Origin: Microbacterium sp. CBA3102
GTDB lineage: Bacteria; Actinomycetota; Actinomycetes; Actinomycetales; Microbacteriaceae
DNA length: 64,000 nt
Direction: 5' to 3'
Assembly (NCBI RefSeq): GCF_007954505.1
Contig: NZ_CP042412.1
Location: forward strand, 1,736,001-1,800,000
Shown: piece by piece, positions 1 to 7,773 of the stretch
How the letters are laid out: each line of letters begins with the position of its first letter
How positions within the stretch are numbered: the stretch's first letter is position 1
The notes under the pieces: generated by a model
What the model was told of the DNA's origin: nothing
Seen by the model: only the letters and a program-made list of their open reading frames with translations
The model's database searches: none
Position numbers and translations under genes: made by a program

Positions 1-348
1 TAGCTGACCTCCGATGCCTCGGCCCCGCGCTTCGGGAGTCACCGCGAGCTCAACGAACTCAAAATGTCCGCCGACCCATCCGCTAACTTTCGAGCCAAGC
101 TCGCGCGTGATGAAGTCAGACCAATACTGTCCGCGTTCCCCGGTGTAACCCCATGCGAACCCGATCAGCCGCCCGTCATCATGGGCAACAGCGAGGCGGT
201 ATCCGGAACGCGAGCGATGACGGTCCCACGGCGACACCGCCCACTCGTCTGGATCGTTTACCGGCCCGAACGCCGCGGTCCAGACGCCAAGAACCTCATC
301 GCGGTGCGCCGACGCGTCTGTGTCGGACACGGTTTCAATCGTGATCAC
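1..348 (-). CDS. GNAT family N-acetyltransferase (C-terminus cut off)
   Basis: The protein would transfer an acetyl group from acetyl-CoA to an unknown amine. The visible part carries the GNAT acetyl-CoA loop, seen as ELAVTPEARGRGIGGQL, where the RGRGIG stretch binds the pyrophosphate. It is preceded by a beta strand reading LIGFAWGYTGERGQYW. The window ends just after this motif, so the last part of the domain is missing. I chose the GTG at 348 because it is the only in-frame start near the beginning of recognisable sequence; no strong ribosome site precedes it. A perfect palindrome lies about 30 bases upstream and could be its operator. Family is clear, substrate unknown. Confidence 0.8.
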   Translation of the reverse strand, partial: MITIETVSDTDASAHRDEVLGVWTAAFGPVNDPDEWAVSPWDRHRSRSGYRLAVAHDDGRLIGFAWGYTGERGQYWSDFITRELGSKVSGWVGGHFEFVELAVTPEARGRGIGGQL

Positions 349-377
349 GCCTTCATCGTCGCAGGAGAAGGCAGCAT

Positions 378-399
378 GCCGGAAACGATCGTTTCCGGC
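378..399. repeat. 22-bp perfect palindrome, left copy
   Basis: The core CCGGAAACGATCGTTTCCGG is fully self-complementary, and one more G/C pair extends it to 22 bp. The same 20-bp core recurs at 2209-2228, and both copies are followed on their outer side by CAT. The copies bracket the sigma-factor module at 604-2164. The half-site GGAAACG resembles LacI-family operators, but spacing and context leave function open. The rest of 349-603 shows no convincing gene. Confidence 0.75.
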
Positions 400-603
400 G
401 CGAGCGCGACGGCAAGCCCTGGGAGGCCGCCAAAAACGGTCCCCACAACGGACTATCGGCAGCCGCTTTCGGCTGAGGTTCGACTGCTCGCACGCCCGAC
501 ACGAGGTCATCGGTCGACACCCTCGGCGGCGCTTCGAAGCTAGTTGAGACGGTTCGGGCGGTTTCGGCATGTTCTATATGAGGAACCTTGATGGGAGGAC
601 CCG

Positions 604-1209
604 ATGAAGCAGTTGCGATGGGATCTGGCGTCCGCCGACCCCGCTTCTGACCCAGAAGATCCGAGGCTTCATCAGCTCGTGCGAGAGATGGCTGCCCGTG
701 TGCAAGAAGCTGCGACGGTGGAACCAGCGGCACACGCGCCGTGGTGGAAGCGTCGGCGCAACACGATTCCTCTCTTGATTGGGGGAGCCGTGGCGTTGAC
801 CGGGGCGGCAGTGGTGATCCCGCTCAACTCGTGGGTGGACTATCAGCAGGTGCAGCTCGACGCGGAGATTCCGATTGTGTACGTGATGGACACCGGTGTC
901 GAGGTGGGTTGCCGATACGGCATCTACTTCGGCCGTCCTGCCGCACGAAGCGAGGCAGACGAAAAACTCGCTGAATTCGTCCGGAACCACGACTGGACGG
1001 GAATCGGGCAGCGCATATACGACAGGGCGATCGATAATCCGTTCACCCCAGGTCCGGGTGATGATTGGAAAAATGACAGCCAGGAGCTACGTGATCAGGC
1101 GTCGTTCATCCATGCGACCGACTTGATACTGGAGGAGATCCCGAAAGAGCTGCAGCAGACCATGAAAGTGTCCAGCGCCACGATGGATTGCAAGGGGCAG
1201 TTGCGTTGA
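604..1209 (+). CDS. Single-pass membrane protein next to ECF sigma factor
   Basis: This 201-residue protein has a charged cytoplasmic N-terminus of about 48 residues, a WWKRRR positive patch, one membrane helix at about residues 54-74, and an outer domain of about 125 residues containing two cysteines. That topology resembles anti-sigma factors, although no zinc-binding anti-sigma motif is visible. A good ribosome site (GGAGG) precedes the ATG. It overlaps the following sigma-factor gene by four bases, so the two are probably co-translated. Anti-sigma genes usually follow rather than precede their sigma factor, so a regulator or sensor role is only inferred. I do not recognise the family. Confidence 0.7.
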   Translation: MKQLRWDLASADPASDPEDPRLHQLVREMAARVQEAATVEPAAHAPWWKRRRNTIPLLIGGAVALTGAAVVIPLNSWVDYQQVQLDAEIPIVYVMDTGVEVGCRYGIYFGRPAARSEADEKLAEFVRNHDWTGIGQRIYDRAIDNPFTPGPGDDWKNDSQELRDQASFIHATDLILEEIPKELQQTMKVSSATMDCKGQLR

Positions 1210-1814
1210 TCAGTCAGCGCTCATCGCCGCCAGAACTTCGCGACTGGCTAGAGATCGTGATCGAAGAGAATGTTGACGACCTCCTTCGGTATCTTCAGCG
1301 TCGTGTGGACAACCGCGAAGATGCCGCCGATCTGCTCGCGCACGTACTCTTCGCACTCTGGAAGAGCGTCGGCCGACTCCCTACGACCGACGAGGGAGCG
1401 CGACGTTGGTGTTACGGCATCGCACGCAACGTGCTCCGCGAGCACTACAGGCATGCCTCGAAGCAACTCGGGCTTGCCGACACGCTGCGTGAGCAACTTC
1501 GCGGGCAAGGGGTGAACGACAATGCGGCCGATACAGTCGCAGAATCAAACGCGAGGGCACAGCGAGTGCGCCAAGCAGTGATGTCACTTGATGAGCGATC
1601 GAGGGAGCTTGTGATGCTGGTGCATTGGGATGGGTTCAGCATTGCTGAGGCTTCCCGCCTTCTTTCGATCAATGAGTCCACGGCACGCACAAGGCATGGG
1701 AGAGCCCTGCAGCGTCTTCAACGCCGCCTTGAAGACCGGAACGACGAATCGAGCATCGGCCGCCGCTCGTCCCGATTTCGCAGGAGACCGCTCGCCGCAG
1801 ATGCGAGCAACTAA
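1206..1814 (+). CDS. RNA polymerase sigma factor, ECF-type
   Basis: The product directs RNA polymerase to a special promoter set. Region 2 is visible at about residues 15-80 (AADLLAHVLFALWKSV, then RRWCYGIARNVLREHYRH). Region 4 lies at about residues 120-175 (SLDERSRELVMLVHWDG, then LLSINESTARTRHGRAL). At 202 residues it is a normal length for an ECF factor. I chose the TTG at 1206 because AAGGGGC sits seven bases upstream and the start overlaps the stop of the membrane-protein gene. The C-terminal 25 residues are basic and low-complexity. It is likely controlled through the flanking membrane proteins. Confidence 0.85.
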   Translation: MISQRSSPPELRDWLEIVIEENVDDLLRYLQRRVDNREDAADLLAHVLFALWKSVGRLPTTDEGARRWCYGIARNVLREHYRHASKQLGLADTLREQLRGQGVNDNAADTVAESNARAQRVRQAVMSLDERSRELVMLVHWDGFSIAEASRLLSINESTARTRHGRALQRLQRRLEDRNDESSIGRRSSRFRRRPLAADASN

Positions 1815-1837
1815 GAGACGAAGGGATTGAGCGAAGC

Positions 1838-2164
1838 ATGCAGACGCTACCCAATACCTCGTGGGGCCTGATCGCAGGCTCCTTGATCGTCCTGGCACTT
1901 GTGATCAGCGCGGCTGCTGGTCTTGGCGCGTCCTCCCGAGTTCTCGGTTTGCATGTGCCGTATATCTCGCACAGTGCCGGTACGTGGATCGGCGGTCACC
2001 GTGCCGCGCTCTGGATCGTTGTTCCTTGTAACGTTGCCGCGCTCGTTCTCGCGCGAAGCGACCCACTCCTCGTGGCCGGCTGGCTCGCCTGGGGTTGCGG
2101 CATCGTGGGCGGCGGGCTTGCGGCGATGTTCCGAGCCCGCCGCTTGATGAACGACGCGCAGTGA
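1838..2164 (+). CDS. Small membrane protein of the sigma module
   Basis: This 108-residue protein has about three hydrophobic helices (about residues 9-33, 53-73 and 79-97) and a short basic C-terminal tail. It follows the sigma-factor gene by 23 bases in the same direction, so it is probably co-transcribed. AAGGGA lies about 13 bases before the ATG, a weak ribosome site. No known family is recognised. Its place suggests it works with the ECF factor or its membrane partner, but this is inference from context. Confidence 0.65.
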   Translation: MQTLPNTSWGLIAGSLIVLALVISAAAGLGASSRVLGLHVPYISHSAGTWIGGHRAALWIVVPCNVAALVLARSDPLLVAGWLAWGCGIVGGGLAAMFRARRLMNDAQ

Positions 2165-2208
2165 GCTGCGCACCAATGCGCGCGAGGAACAAGGGCGACC
2201 TGCGCCCA

Positions 2209-2228
2209 CCGGAAACGATCGTTTCCGG
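2209..2228. repeat. 20-bp perfect palindrome, right copy
   Basis: This repeats the core found at 379-398 without a mismatch. It sits 45 bases after the stop of the small membrane protein, inside a 300-base gap (2165-2465) that has no other recognisable gene. With the outward CAT included, the two copies form 23-bp terminal inverted repeats around the 604-2164 module. Confidence 0.75.
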
Positions 2229-2465
2229 CATCCGCGTCGAGGCCGCTGGTTGACTGCGTGACACGCCGGTCGCGCACCCGCCGAAACTCCCTGCCGGAAT
2301 CTGATGCGCCGAAACCGTCCGCTCGACGTTCTGGGCAGGACGGGATGAAACGCGATTACCGACAACTTTCGTGAGACAACCAGGCCCCTCGGCAGCGCGC
2401 CCCGCACCATGAACGCTCGTCATAGTCGTCAAACTGCAGGGGCTTCCGGCTGATCGCGGGGGCGG

Positions 2466-3095
2466 GTGAGCATGTACCCCGGTTCCGCCGCCGACGTCGA
2501 GCACACGGCTGTGCGGATCGAGTCGCGTGGAGACCAGCTATTGCACGCGAAGGAACTCCAACTGGCCAATCGCAGAGCGGGTGACGAGGCGATCTGCCTC
2601 AGAGAATTGCTTCGCGTAGTAGTCGGCGGTCTGTACTGGGAACGGCAGGGGACTCTCCGAGATCTAGGTCCACGCGAGTTCGCGCGGGGCGAGGTGACAG
2701 TCGATGAGAACGGCATCCCCGTGACCTACACCGTTCAGCCCGGAGACATCGAGGCGGTGGTCGCTGAACGACTCTGCGCGTACCCAACTCTTGCCTCGTT
2801 GAACCACAGGCGCGACATTCACCCCGGCCAGGTGCTCTGGCTCACGCCCGACCCCGACCTCCCTTGGGTGCCGTACTACAACCCTTGGGATGCGCCCGCT
2901 GGATTCAGGCAGATTCCGTACCAGCAGGCGATCGAGTCCGCGGGCACGGCCGTTGACGCCGGTGATGTGGACACTGTGAGGAAGGTCTGGAACGGCACTC
3001 TGAAGGCTATGTTCACCAGCCAGGAAACCGTCGCCGCCGTCCAGAAGGTCGTCGACTCCGGCGACCTCAACGCCCTCCGCCAACTCTTCTCCTGA
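2466..3095 (+). CDS. LysM-like protein with a questionable N-terminus
   Basis: Residues 86-128 look like a LysM-type peptidoglycan-binding module (VTYTVQPGDIEAVVAERL, then IHPGQVLWLTPDPD). It is preceded by the GPREFARGEVTVDENG stretch typical of such secreted actinobacterial proteins. The C-terminal 75 residues are unrecognised. The family normally starts with a signal peptide or lipobox, and none is present. The first 170 bases are antisense to the methyltransferase remnant, so the true N-terminus was probably lost. Start is GTG 2466 or ATG 2472, neither with a clear ribosome site. It may not be expressed. Confidence 0.45.
   Translation: MSMYPGSAADVEHTAVRIESRGDQLLHAKELQLANRRAGDEAICLRELLRVVVGGLYWERQGTLRDLGPREFARGEVTVDENGIPVTYTVQPGDIEAVVAERLCAYPTLASLNHRRDIHPGQVLWLTPDPDLPWVPYYNPWDAPAGFRQIPYQQAIESAGTAVDAGDVDTVRKVWNGTLKAMFTSQETVAAVQKVVDSGDLNALRQLFS
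2468..2640 (-). pseudogene. Remnant of a class I SAM-dependent methyltransferase
   Basis: On the minus strand the translation runs ADYYAKQFSEADRLV, then GQLEFLRVQ, an in-frame TAG at 2540-2538, then RVLDVGGGTGVHA. This is the usual start of a class I methyltransferase, ending with the glycine-rich SAM-binding motif I. After VHA the similarity stops and the reading frame runs into unrelated sequence. The fragment is therefore both interrupted and truncated. Its neighbourhood (palindromes, damaged LysM gene) suggests past rearrangement. Confidence 0.65.
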
Positions 3096-3145
3096 CGGGG
3101 GCTATGTCGGAGTCGGCTCCGTGAGCCGGCTACTAAGCTCACAGC

Positions 3146-3583
3146 GTGGACTCGGCTACGCCCTTCGACCAAGCCGCGTGGGTCGCGAACCAGAGAGCGG
3201 CCAAGCGGCGACGGGTGATGTGGGCCGGGCTCATCATCGCGGCAGCGCTGCTGGCATTGTTCTACGGCGGACGCGTCGCGTGGCTGACCGTGATGGCGAC
3301 GGAAGGCGACGTGCCACCGGCGTCTTCGTTTCCGCTGCCGGAGGGGGCGGAGATCCTCGGCGACAGCATCGGCTGTGGAAGCGGCGGATGCTCGGTGACC
3401 TTCGCCGTGCGACCTCCCGCGGGACAGTCCCCGCAGGCTCTCGCAGAAGAGATGGGCGCGACCCCGCAGATGTCGATACCCGGCACTTTCTGGGATCCTC
3501 GCACCGTCTGGGTGTCAGCGCGACCGGCGGGCAGCGTCCTGAACCTCATCGTCGACTACTGGTCCACGGAGTGGATTCCGTAG
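3146..3583 (+). CDS. Membrane-anchored hypothetical protein
   Basis: The 145-residue product has a basic cytoplasmic start (KRRR), one membrane helix at about residues 25-47 and an outer domain of about 95 residues with a CGSGGC cysteine pair. I do not recognise the family. The start is a GTG lying exactly six bases after a TAAGCT -10 box (3134-3139), so the mRNA is probably leaderless. It stands alone between the LysM-like gene and a convergent HAD gene. Confidence 0.7.
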   Translation: MDSATPFDQAAWVANQRAAKRRRVMWAGLIIAAALLALFYGGRVAWLTVMATEGDVPPASSFPLPEGAEILGDSIGCGSGGCSVTFAVRPPAGQSPQALAEEMGATPQMSIPGTFWDPRTVWVSARPAGSVLNLIVDYWSTEWIP

Positions 3584-3708
3584 AATTCCACGCTCACGAC
3601 GCTCCCGCGAGACCGGACGAGATCCAGAAGCCGTCGAATCCGGGGCCGAGGTCTTCGATCTCATCTCGATACCGAGGTGCCACGTGGGTGCAACATTGAA
3701 GTTGCAGT

Positions 3709-4323
3709 TCAGTTCGCCAAGAACCGTTCGATCGCTGCGATCGTCGTGGCGTTGTCGCGGTGGAGAACCGCGCGGATCCCGCAACTCTCTGCTCCCCGCG
3801 CCGGGGCGTCGTTGTCATCGATGAAGAGGACGTCCTCCGCACGCGCTCCCATCCGTCCGAGGGCGGTGAGGTACGCTCCGGCGTCCGGCTTCGCCACCCC
3901 CTGCTCGTGGCTGTAACAGATCGGATCGAAGATGGACGAGAGCTGGAAACGTCGTTCTTCTTCCTCGCGCGCTCCATCGCCGGAGTTGGAGAGGATGGCG
4001 AGGCCGGCGCGTCCGCGCAGCGAGCGCGCATGCTCGAGGAGCTCGACATTCGCCTCGCCGCAGTATGCGTCCCACAACTGGGCTCGCATGGCCGCGACTT
4101 CCGCGTCATCGAGCGCCAGCGCGGCGGCGAACTTCTGCCAGAACTCGCCTTCGACGCCCGCCTGCAGCGTCGTGTCCGGGAGGTCGGCGGCATCGAGACG
4201 AGCGCGCAGCGCTTCGACCGTTAGCCCGAGGCGGACGCTCCAACTCTTCTCCAACATCTGCGGCCAACGGTCATCGTCGACGAGCTCGAGGACGCCGCCG
4301 ATGTCGTAGAGGATCCACTTCAT
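3709..4323 (-). CDS. HAD-superfamily hydrolase, subfamily IA
   Basis: The enzyme is a likely phosphatase with a covalent aspartyl intermediate. Motif I is LYDIGGVLE at residues 5-13, motif II is AILSNSGDG, motif III is the lysine in QGVAKPDAGAY, and motif IV is VLFIDDNDA. The cap domain sits between motifs I and II. Length (204 residues) fits YihX-like members. The start is six bases after a TAGGGT -10 box on this strand, so it is probably leaderless. It is divergent from the GntR regulator; substrate unknown. Confidence 0.85.
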   Translation of the reverse strand: MKWILYDIGGVLELVDDDRWPQMLEKSWSVRLGLTVEALRARLDAADLPDTTLQAGVEGEFWQKFAAALALDDAEVAAMRAQLWDAYCGEANVELLEHARSLRGRAGLAILSNSGDGAREEEERRFQLSSIFDPICYSHEQGVAKPDAGAYLTALGRMGARAEDVLFIDDNDAPARGAESCGIRAVLHRDNATTIAAIERFLAN

Positions 4324-4387
4324 CCCGGCACCCTATCCTGGGCGCTTTCCTCGTCCACCGCAGGTGTGTGGGATATCGAATCTCCGC

Positions 4388-4449
4388 CTGACCGGCACAA
4401 AGCAATGCGATATATTGCACAGCGGGTAGAACGTCAGGTTCTACGTTCT
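4388..4449 (+). promoter_or_regulatory. Promoter and inverted repeats before the GntR gene
   Basis: A -35-like CTGACC (4388-4393) and -10-like TATATT (4411-4416) are 17 bases apart. Just downstream is a perfect 7-bp inverted repeat, GTAGAAC-gtcag-GTTCTAC (4426-4444). An overlapping second pair is AGAACGT (4428-4434) with ACGTTCT (4443-4449). Around the -10, TGCGATATATTGCA is a 12-of-14 palindrome. These are plausible sites for autoregulation by the GntR protein. Confidence 0.45.
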
Positions 4450-4470
4450 TTCTCTCTCGCTGGAGGACAT

Positions 4471-5157
4471 GTGGCACTGTCGGGTGGACCGCTCGAGCGC
4501 AAGTCCATGAGCGACGAGGCCTACGCCCGCGTGCAGGACGCGATCATCTCGGGTGAACTGCCCCCGGGCGAACGTCTGCGCGACTATGACCTCGCCGAGC
4601 GCCTGGGCACGTCGAAGACTCCGATCCGCCACGCGCTCGACCGTCTGGCCGATCACGGCCTCGTCGAGATGCAGCGCAACCGCTACACGCGGGTGGCCCC
4701 GATCGATCTCGAAGGAGTCCGCGACGCCGTCGACCTCTTCGGTGACATCTGGATCGGTTCCCTCCGTCATGCGAAGGCGGTGATCGAGGCCGATGACCTC
4801 GCGCACCTGACCGCGCTCGCGGACGAGGTGGTCGCGGCCGCCCACGTGCGCGACGTGGCCGGCTTCGGTATCGCGCTCCGCTCCCTCGCGACCGGGTTCG
4901 CTCGCATCGAAGGCAACGCTGCGCGCGCAGTTGCCATCGAGCGTCTCGACCCCCAGATCCGCCGATTCGCTCAGCACGCTCGTGATGCCTTCGACGCGGA
5001 GGCCGTCTCGGCGTGCGTCAAAGCACTTCGCGTGGCGCTGATCGAGCGTGACGTGGTGGAGACCAGAAGCGTGCTCGTGACTCTCTTCGACGATGTGCTC
5101 AGCGGCATGATCGACCGCGCGGAAGAACGGGGTCTCGTCCGCTCCGACCCGGAGTAG
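4471..5157 (+). CDS. GntR-family transcriptional regulator (FCD-like)
   Basis: The N-terminal winged helix is clear: DEAYARVQDAIISGELPPGE, then LAERLGTSKTPIRHALDRL. The C-terminal 140 residues are all-helical like FCD effector domains, which bind small carboxylates or similar ligands. I chose the GTG at 4471, directly after GGAGG, over a longer upstream reading frame that would begin inside the promoter. The protein is 228 residues. Targets are unknown; the repeats just upstream suggest self-control. Confidence 0.85.
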   Translation: MALSGGPLERKSMSDEAYARVQDAIISGELPPGERLRDYDLAERLGTSKTPIRHALDRLADHGLVEMQRNRYTRVAPIDLEGVRDAVDLFGDIWIGSLRHAKAVIEADDLAHLTALADEVVAAAHVRDVAGFGIALRSLATGFARIEGNAARAVAIERLDPQIRRFAQHARDAFDAEAVSACVKALRVALIERDVVETRSVLVTLFDDVLSGMIDRAEERGLVRSDPE

Positions 5158-5224
5158 CCTCACCCCGCCGCATTCCCGGCCAATCCACAGGAACCCCAAA
5201 GGGTGTCCTCGTACTCTGGGATCT

Positions 5225-5340
5225 CCCAAGGGGAGTACTCCGACACGGTGGGATCGTCATTACGGATGCACGTCGCATCCCGGGCCACCGGTTCCTGTTT
5301 CACGGAATGGAGAAGACTTTGGCGGTACGGTCGTACCCCG
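5225..5340 (+). ncRNA. yybP-ykoY manganese riboswitch
   Basis: The leader of terC contains the three conserved blocks of this class in order: AAGGGGAGTA (about 5229-5238), CGTCATTACGG (about 5255-5265) and GGAGAAGACTTTGGC (about 5309-5323). The intervening sequences can form the usual helices. Family knowledge says this RNA senses Mn2+ and often controls TerC-like exporters, which matches the next gene. The boundaries are approximate because no structure program was run. Confidence 0.85.
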
Positions 5341-5356
5341 AGTCTGGAGCCCTCAT

Positions 5357-6373
5357 TTGGATATCACCCCGCTGATCTGGATCATCACGATCGCGATCAC
5401 GATCGCTTTCTTCGTGTACGAGTTCTTCTCCCACGTTCGCACCCCGCACGAGCCGACGATCGCGGAGTCGGCGCGCTGGTCGATCTTCTACATCAGCCTC
5501 GCGCTGCTGTTCGGCGTCGGGATCGGCGTCTTCTCCGGCTGGACGTTCGGCGGCGAGTACTTCGCCGGCTACCTCACCGAGAAGGCGCTGTCGATCGACA
5601 ACCTCTTCGTCTTCCTGATCGTGATGACCGGCTTCGCCGTGCCGAAGAAGTACCAGCAGAAGGTGCTGATGATCGGCATCGTGATCGCGCTGATCCTGCG
5701 AGGGATCTTCATCGCCATCGGCGCGACGCTCATCGAGAACTTCTCGTGGATCTTCTACCTGTTCGGCGCCCTGCTCCTCGTGCTCGCGTATCGCCAGGCG
5801 TTCAGCAACCATGAGAGCAACCCCGCGAACGGACGGTTCATGACGTTCGTCCGCCGTCATCTGCCCGTCAGCGACGAGTACAACGGCGACCGGCTCACGG
5901 TCGTGAAGAACGGCAAGCGCTTCGTCACGCCGATGCTGCTCACGATCATCGCCATCGGGTTCATCGACCTCGTGTTCGCCGTCGACTCGATCCCCGCGAT
6001 CTACGGTCTCACCGACCAGGCCTACATCGTCTTCACGGCGAATGCCTTCGCGCTCATGGGTCTGCGCCAGCTGTACTTCCTCATCGGAGGACTGCTGGAG
6101 CGTCTCGTGTACCTGGCTCAGGGCCTCGCCGTCATCCTCGGATTCATCGGCGTCAAGCTCGTCCTGCACGCGCTGCACGTCAACGAGCTGCCGTTCATCA
6201 ACGGCGGCCAGGGCGTCGAGTGGGCGCCGGAGATCCCGATCTGGTTCTCCCTGCTGTTCATCGGCGCGACCATCGCGGTGGCCACCGCCGCGAGCCTCCT
6301 CAAGACCCGTCGCGCGCCCGGCGAGGTCACCTCTTCCACCGACACCACCCCTACTCACAAGGAGCACTCTTGA
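5357..6373 (+). CDS. TerC-family integral membrane protein
   Basis: The 338-residue protein has about nine membrane helices and the TerC/Alx hallmarks: FGGEYFAGYLTEKALSIDN with its acidic residues in the membrane, and IGFIDLVFAVDSIPAI in the second half. Members export manganese or help load metals into secreted proteins. The start is a TTG after CTGGAG, the only start that keeps the first helix intact. The riboswitch just upstream supports a manganese role. A hairpin at 6414-6439 follows the gene. Confidence 0.88.
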   Translation: MDITPLIWIITIAITIAFFVYEFFSHVRTPHEPTIAESARWSIFYISLALLFGVGIGVFSGWTFGGEYFAGYLTEKALSIDNLFVFLIVMTGFAVPKKYQQKVLMIGIVIALILRGIFIAIGATLIENFSWIFYLFGALLLVLAYRQAFSNHESNPANGRFMTFVRRHLPVSDEYNGDRLTVVKNGKRFVTPMLLTIIAIGFIDLVFAVDSIPAIYGLTDQAYIVFTANAFALMGLRQLYFLIGGLLERLVYLAQGLAVILGFIGVKLVLHALHVNELPFINGGQGVEWAPEIPIWFSLLFIGATIAVATAASLLKTRRAPGEVTSSTDTTPTHKEHS

Positions 6374-6413
6374 GCGCGCAGCGCTGTTCTGACTCTTCGG
6401 ACTCTGACAGTAC

Positions 6414-6439
6414 GAGCGCCCGGTTCATCCCGGGCGCTC
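6414..6439 (+). terminator. Hairpin after terC
   Basis: GAGCGCCCGG and CCGGGCGCTC form a perfect 10-bp stem around the loop TTCATC. No T-run follows, as is common in high-GC actinobacteria. It separates terC from the next gene, 29 bases downstream. Confidence 0.6.
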
Positions 6440-6467
6440 ATCCCACCACAGACGAGGTGGCCCGCTG

Positions 6468-7751
6468 ATGGGCGACCTGCTCTGGAACATCGCCCTCGTC
6501 TTCGCGTTCGTGCTGATCGGCGGTGTCTTCGCTGCGACGGAGATGGCCCTGGTCACGCTCCGCGAGAGCCAGATCAACGCGATCGGGCAACGGGGCCGCC
6601 GTGGGGCGAAGGTCGCGGCACTCGCCCGCAACCCCAACACCTTCCTCTCGGCTGTGCAGATCGGCGTGACGGTCGCGGGCTTCGCCTCGGCCGCGTACGG
6701 CGCCACATCGATCGCACCGTCCTTGGCGCCGTTGCTGGAGTCATGGGGCCTCGCCCCCGCACTCGCCCTCACGATCGCGACCGTCATCCTCACCCTCGTG
6801 ATCGCCTACCTGTCGCTCGTGCTCGGAGAACTCGTGCCCAAGCGGCTCGCGATCCAGCGCAACGCCCAGTTCGCATACGCCGTGGCCCCCGCTCTCAACG
6901 GGTTCGCGGTGATCATGCGTCCGGTGATCTGGCTGCTCTCCGTGTCGACCGACGCGCTCGTGCGACTGCTCGGCGGTGACCCCCGGAAGATGGGCGACGA
7001 GATGACCGACGAGGAGGTGCGCGACATCGTCGCGAGCCACCAGGGTCTGCCCGAAGACGAACGCCGCATCCTCGACGATGTGCTGTCCTTGCGGGGACGC
7101 CAGGTCAGCGAGGTCATGCGACCGCGGCCGGAGGTCGTGGCCCTCGACGAAGATGCCAACGTCGGTGATGTGCTGGCCCAGGTGCGGGACCTCCCGTATT
7201 CGCGCTACCCCGTCTCGAACACGTCCATCGACGACATCGCGGGGTTCGTCCACGTACGGGACCTGTTCGAGGCGTCGTCCGACGACCCAGCGCGTCCGCT
7301 CCGTGCGCTCGTCCGCGACATCCCGTACATCCCCTCCAGCGCGCGCGTCCTGCCCACGCTGACGCGGATGCGGGCCGAAGGGCACCACATCGCGGTCGTC
7401 GTCGACGAGTACGGCGGCACGGACGGTCTCGTCACGTTGGAGGACCTCGTCGAGGAGGTCGTCGGCGAGATCTTCGACGAGTACGACGCCGAGGAGTACT
7501 TCTCCGCGGAAGAGGGACTCGACGGGCGGCTCAACCTGCAGGACTTCGAGGAGGCGACCGGGCTGGCGATGCCGCGGGGCTCGTCCGACACGATCGCAGG
7601 TTTCGTGACCGAGCAGTTGGGTCGCCTCGCGGTCGTCGGCGACACGGTCGAGGTGCCCGGTGCCTCGATTCAGGTCATGGCCCTGGATCGTCGTCGCATC
7701 TCCCGTGTGCGGGTCACACCGCAGGAGAGCCCGGAGCCCGTCGAGGACTGA
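6468..7751 (+). CDS. CNNM/CorC-type membrane protein with CBS pair
   Basis: Order of domains: DUF21 (CNNM) transmembrane region at about residues 1-180, two CBS domains at about 200-325 (VMRPRPEVVALDED; YGGTDGLVTLEDLVEEVVG), and a CorC/HlyC C-terminal domain from about 345. The family is linked to magnesium or cobalt efflux and was formerly called hemolysin-like. The length of 427 residues is usual. ATG 6468 follows GAGGTGG. It lies behind terC with a hairpin between, so a metal-handling neighbourhood is likely but co-transcription is not certain. Confidence 0.85.
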   Translation: MGDLLWNIALVFAFVLIGGVFAATEMALVTLRESQINAIGQRGRRGAKVAALARNPNTFLSAVQIGVTVAGFASAAYGATSIAPSLAPLLESWGLAPALALTIATVILTLVIAYLSLVLGELVPKRLAIQRNAQFAYAVAPALNGFAVIMRPVIWLLSVSTDALVRLLGGDPRKMGDEMTDEEVRDIVASHQGLPEDERRILDDVLSLRGRQVSEVMRPRPEVVALDEDANVGDVLAQVRDLPYSRYPVSNTSIDDIAGFVHVRDLFEASSDDPARPLRALVRDIPYIPSSARVLPTLTRMRAEGHHIAVVVDEYGGTDGLVTLEDLVEEVVGEIFDEYDAEEYFSAEEGLDGRLNLQDFEEATGLAMPRGSSDTIAGFVTEQLGRLAVVGDTVEVPGASIQVMALDRRRISRVRVTPQESPEPVED

Positions 7752-7773
7752 TGCCGACGGGTGAGCCTTCTCG

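Noticed and set aside
64..543. 159-residue plus-strand reading frame
   Set aside because: It lies opposite the GNAT gene, whose acetyl-CoA motif is clear on the minus strand, and it has no recognisable sequence.
3594..3700. Minus-strand end reading YRDEIEDLGPGFDGFW
   Set aside because: It looks protein-like but has no start or family match, so I do not call a gene remnant.
5203..5814. Plus-strand frame crossing the riboswitch and terC start
   Set aside because: It runs through the structured leader and in a wrong frame of terC.
5300..6367. 355-residue minus-strand frame over terC
   Set aside because: Same kind of antisense artefact; terC has clear motifs and a riboswitch.
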